A stretch of 64,000 nt of DNA from JASGKO01 sp049840595 (lineage in GTDB: Bacteria > Verrucomicrobiota > Verrucomicrobiia > Chthoniobacterales > Chthoniobacteraceae): contig JASGKO010000036.1 of the NCBI GenBank assembly GCA_049840595.1, forward strand, positions 234,604 to 298,603. The letters are read 5' to 3'. The first letter of the stretch is position 1. The number at the start of each line of letters is the position of its first letter. The position numbers and the translations under genes are program-made. Positions 63,881-64,000 of this stretch are shown here, piece after piece. A model generated the notes under the pieces. It did not search any database, had not been told where the DNA came from, and saw only the letters and a program-made list of their open reading frames with translations.

Positions 63881-64000
63881 GGCGGTTTATTTTCCAGGAA
63901 GCTGCGGGACTTTTTGGAAGCGGGCGGGATCGTACCGAGAGCAGCCAGGCGCTGCAGGAGGTGCTGTTTCGGATTTATCGTGTTTCCCTCTGGGCGCCAA

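Noticed and set aside
1..64000. CRISPR arrays, tRNA or rRNA genes, prophage or transposase genes
   Set aside because: Looked for and not seen: no regularly spaced direct repeats, no cloverleaf or rRNA-like stretch, and no integrase or transposase motifs in any convincing frame.
63800..64000. Possible start of a gene at the window end
   Set aside because: No frame with protein-like features or a ribosome-binding site could be followed to the edge.

Overview
The window looks like chromosomal DNA from a Gram-negative bacterium of moderately high GC, most plausibly a member of the Verrucomicrobiota or another PVC-superphylum lineage. The clues are a Chlamydia-like class Ic ribonucleotide reductase R2 subunit, a DUF4242 protein, outer-membrane polysaccharide export genes, and intergenic repeats built from CACGAAG and CCGCGGAT words that I associate with this group. 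The lineage is an inference; no rRNA or tRNA gene was seen.

Layout. (1) 1-7.8 kb: the end of a TPR-like gene, then on the minus strand an RNR operon nrdB-dcd-nrdA-(CWC/DUF5522 protein), preceded by a clear cobalamin riboswitch and an intrinsic terminator. Small genes follow: a membrane protein, DUF4242, and a nucleotidyltransferase with a small partner. (2) 7.9-13.8 kb: a lipid-linked sugar module of two DPM1-like GT2 enzymes, a GtrA-like protein and two large GT-C-like membrane proteins. (3) 13.9-18.9 kb: an export operon with a secreted unknown, an outer-membrane beta-barrel, a Wza-like export protein and a Wzc-like tyrosine kinase, followed by a convergent O-antigen ligase/polymerase. (4) 20.5-44.4 kb: one long plus-strand operon of 19 genes, many joined by ATGA overlaps. 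It encodes glycosyltransferases, a Wzm/Wzt-type ABC transporter, an AlgD-like sugar-nucleotide dehydrogenase, two tandem GT2-sulfotransferase fusions, a second polymerase, two secreted clan GH-A hydrolases, an acyltransferase, a GT9 and a rhamnosyltransferase-like GT2. (5) 44.4-45.1 kb: a non-coding island of inverted repeats with a MITE-like element. (6) 45.1-49.2 kb minus strand: initiating sugar-phosphate transferase, obg and a GlgA-type synthase. (7) 49.2-57.1 kb: a CsoR-copper ATPase operon, a DUF748-like protein, a lipocalin, nuoBC, a purine nucleoside phosphorylase and panE. (8) 57.3-63.6 kb: a heterodimeric ABC exporter and an ECF sigma/anti-sigma/esterase operon. The window ends in a repeat-rich non-coding stretch.

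Taken together, regions 2-5 and the initiating transferase describe synthesis, modification (uronic acid, acylation, probably sulfation), polymerisation and export of a complex surface polysaccharide.

Caution: about 18 genes carry single-base frameshifts, often at short homopolymers, and they are densest at 20.8-35 kb. Coding potential continues intact on both sides of each. I therefore treat each as one gene, and regard sequencing or assembly error as the most likely cause. Coordinates of such genes span all the frames.
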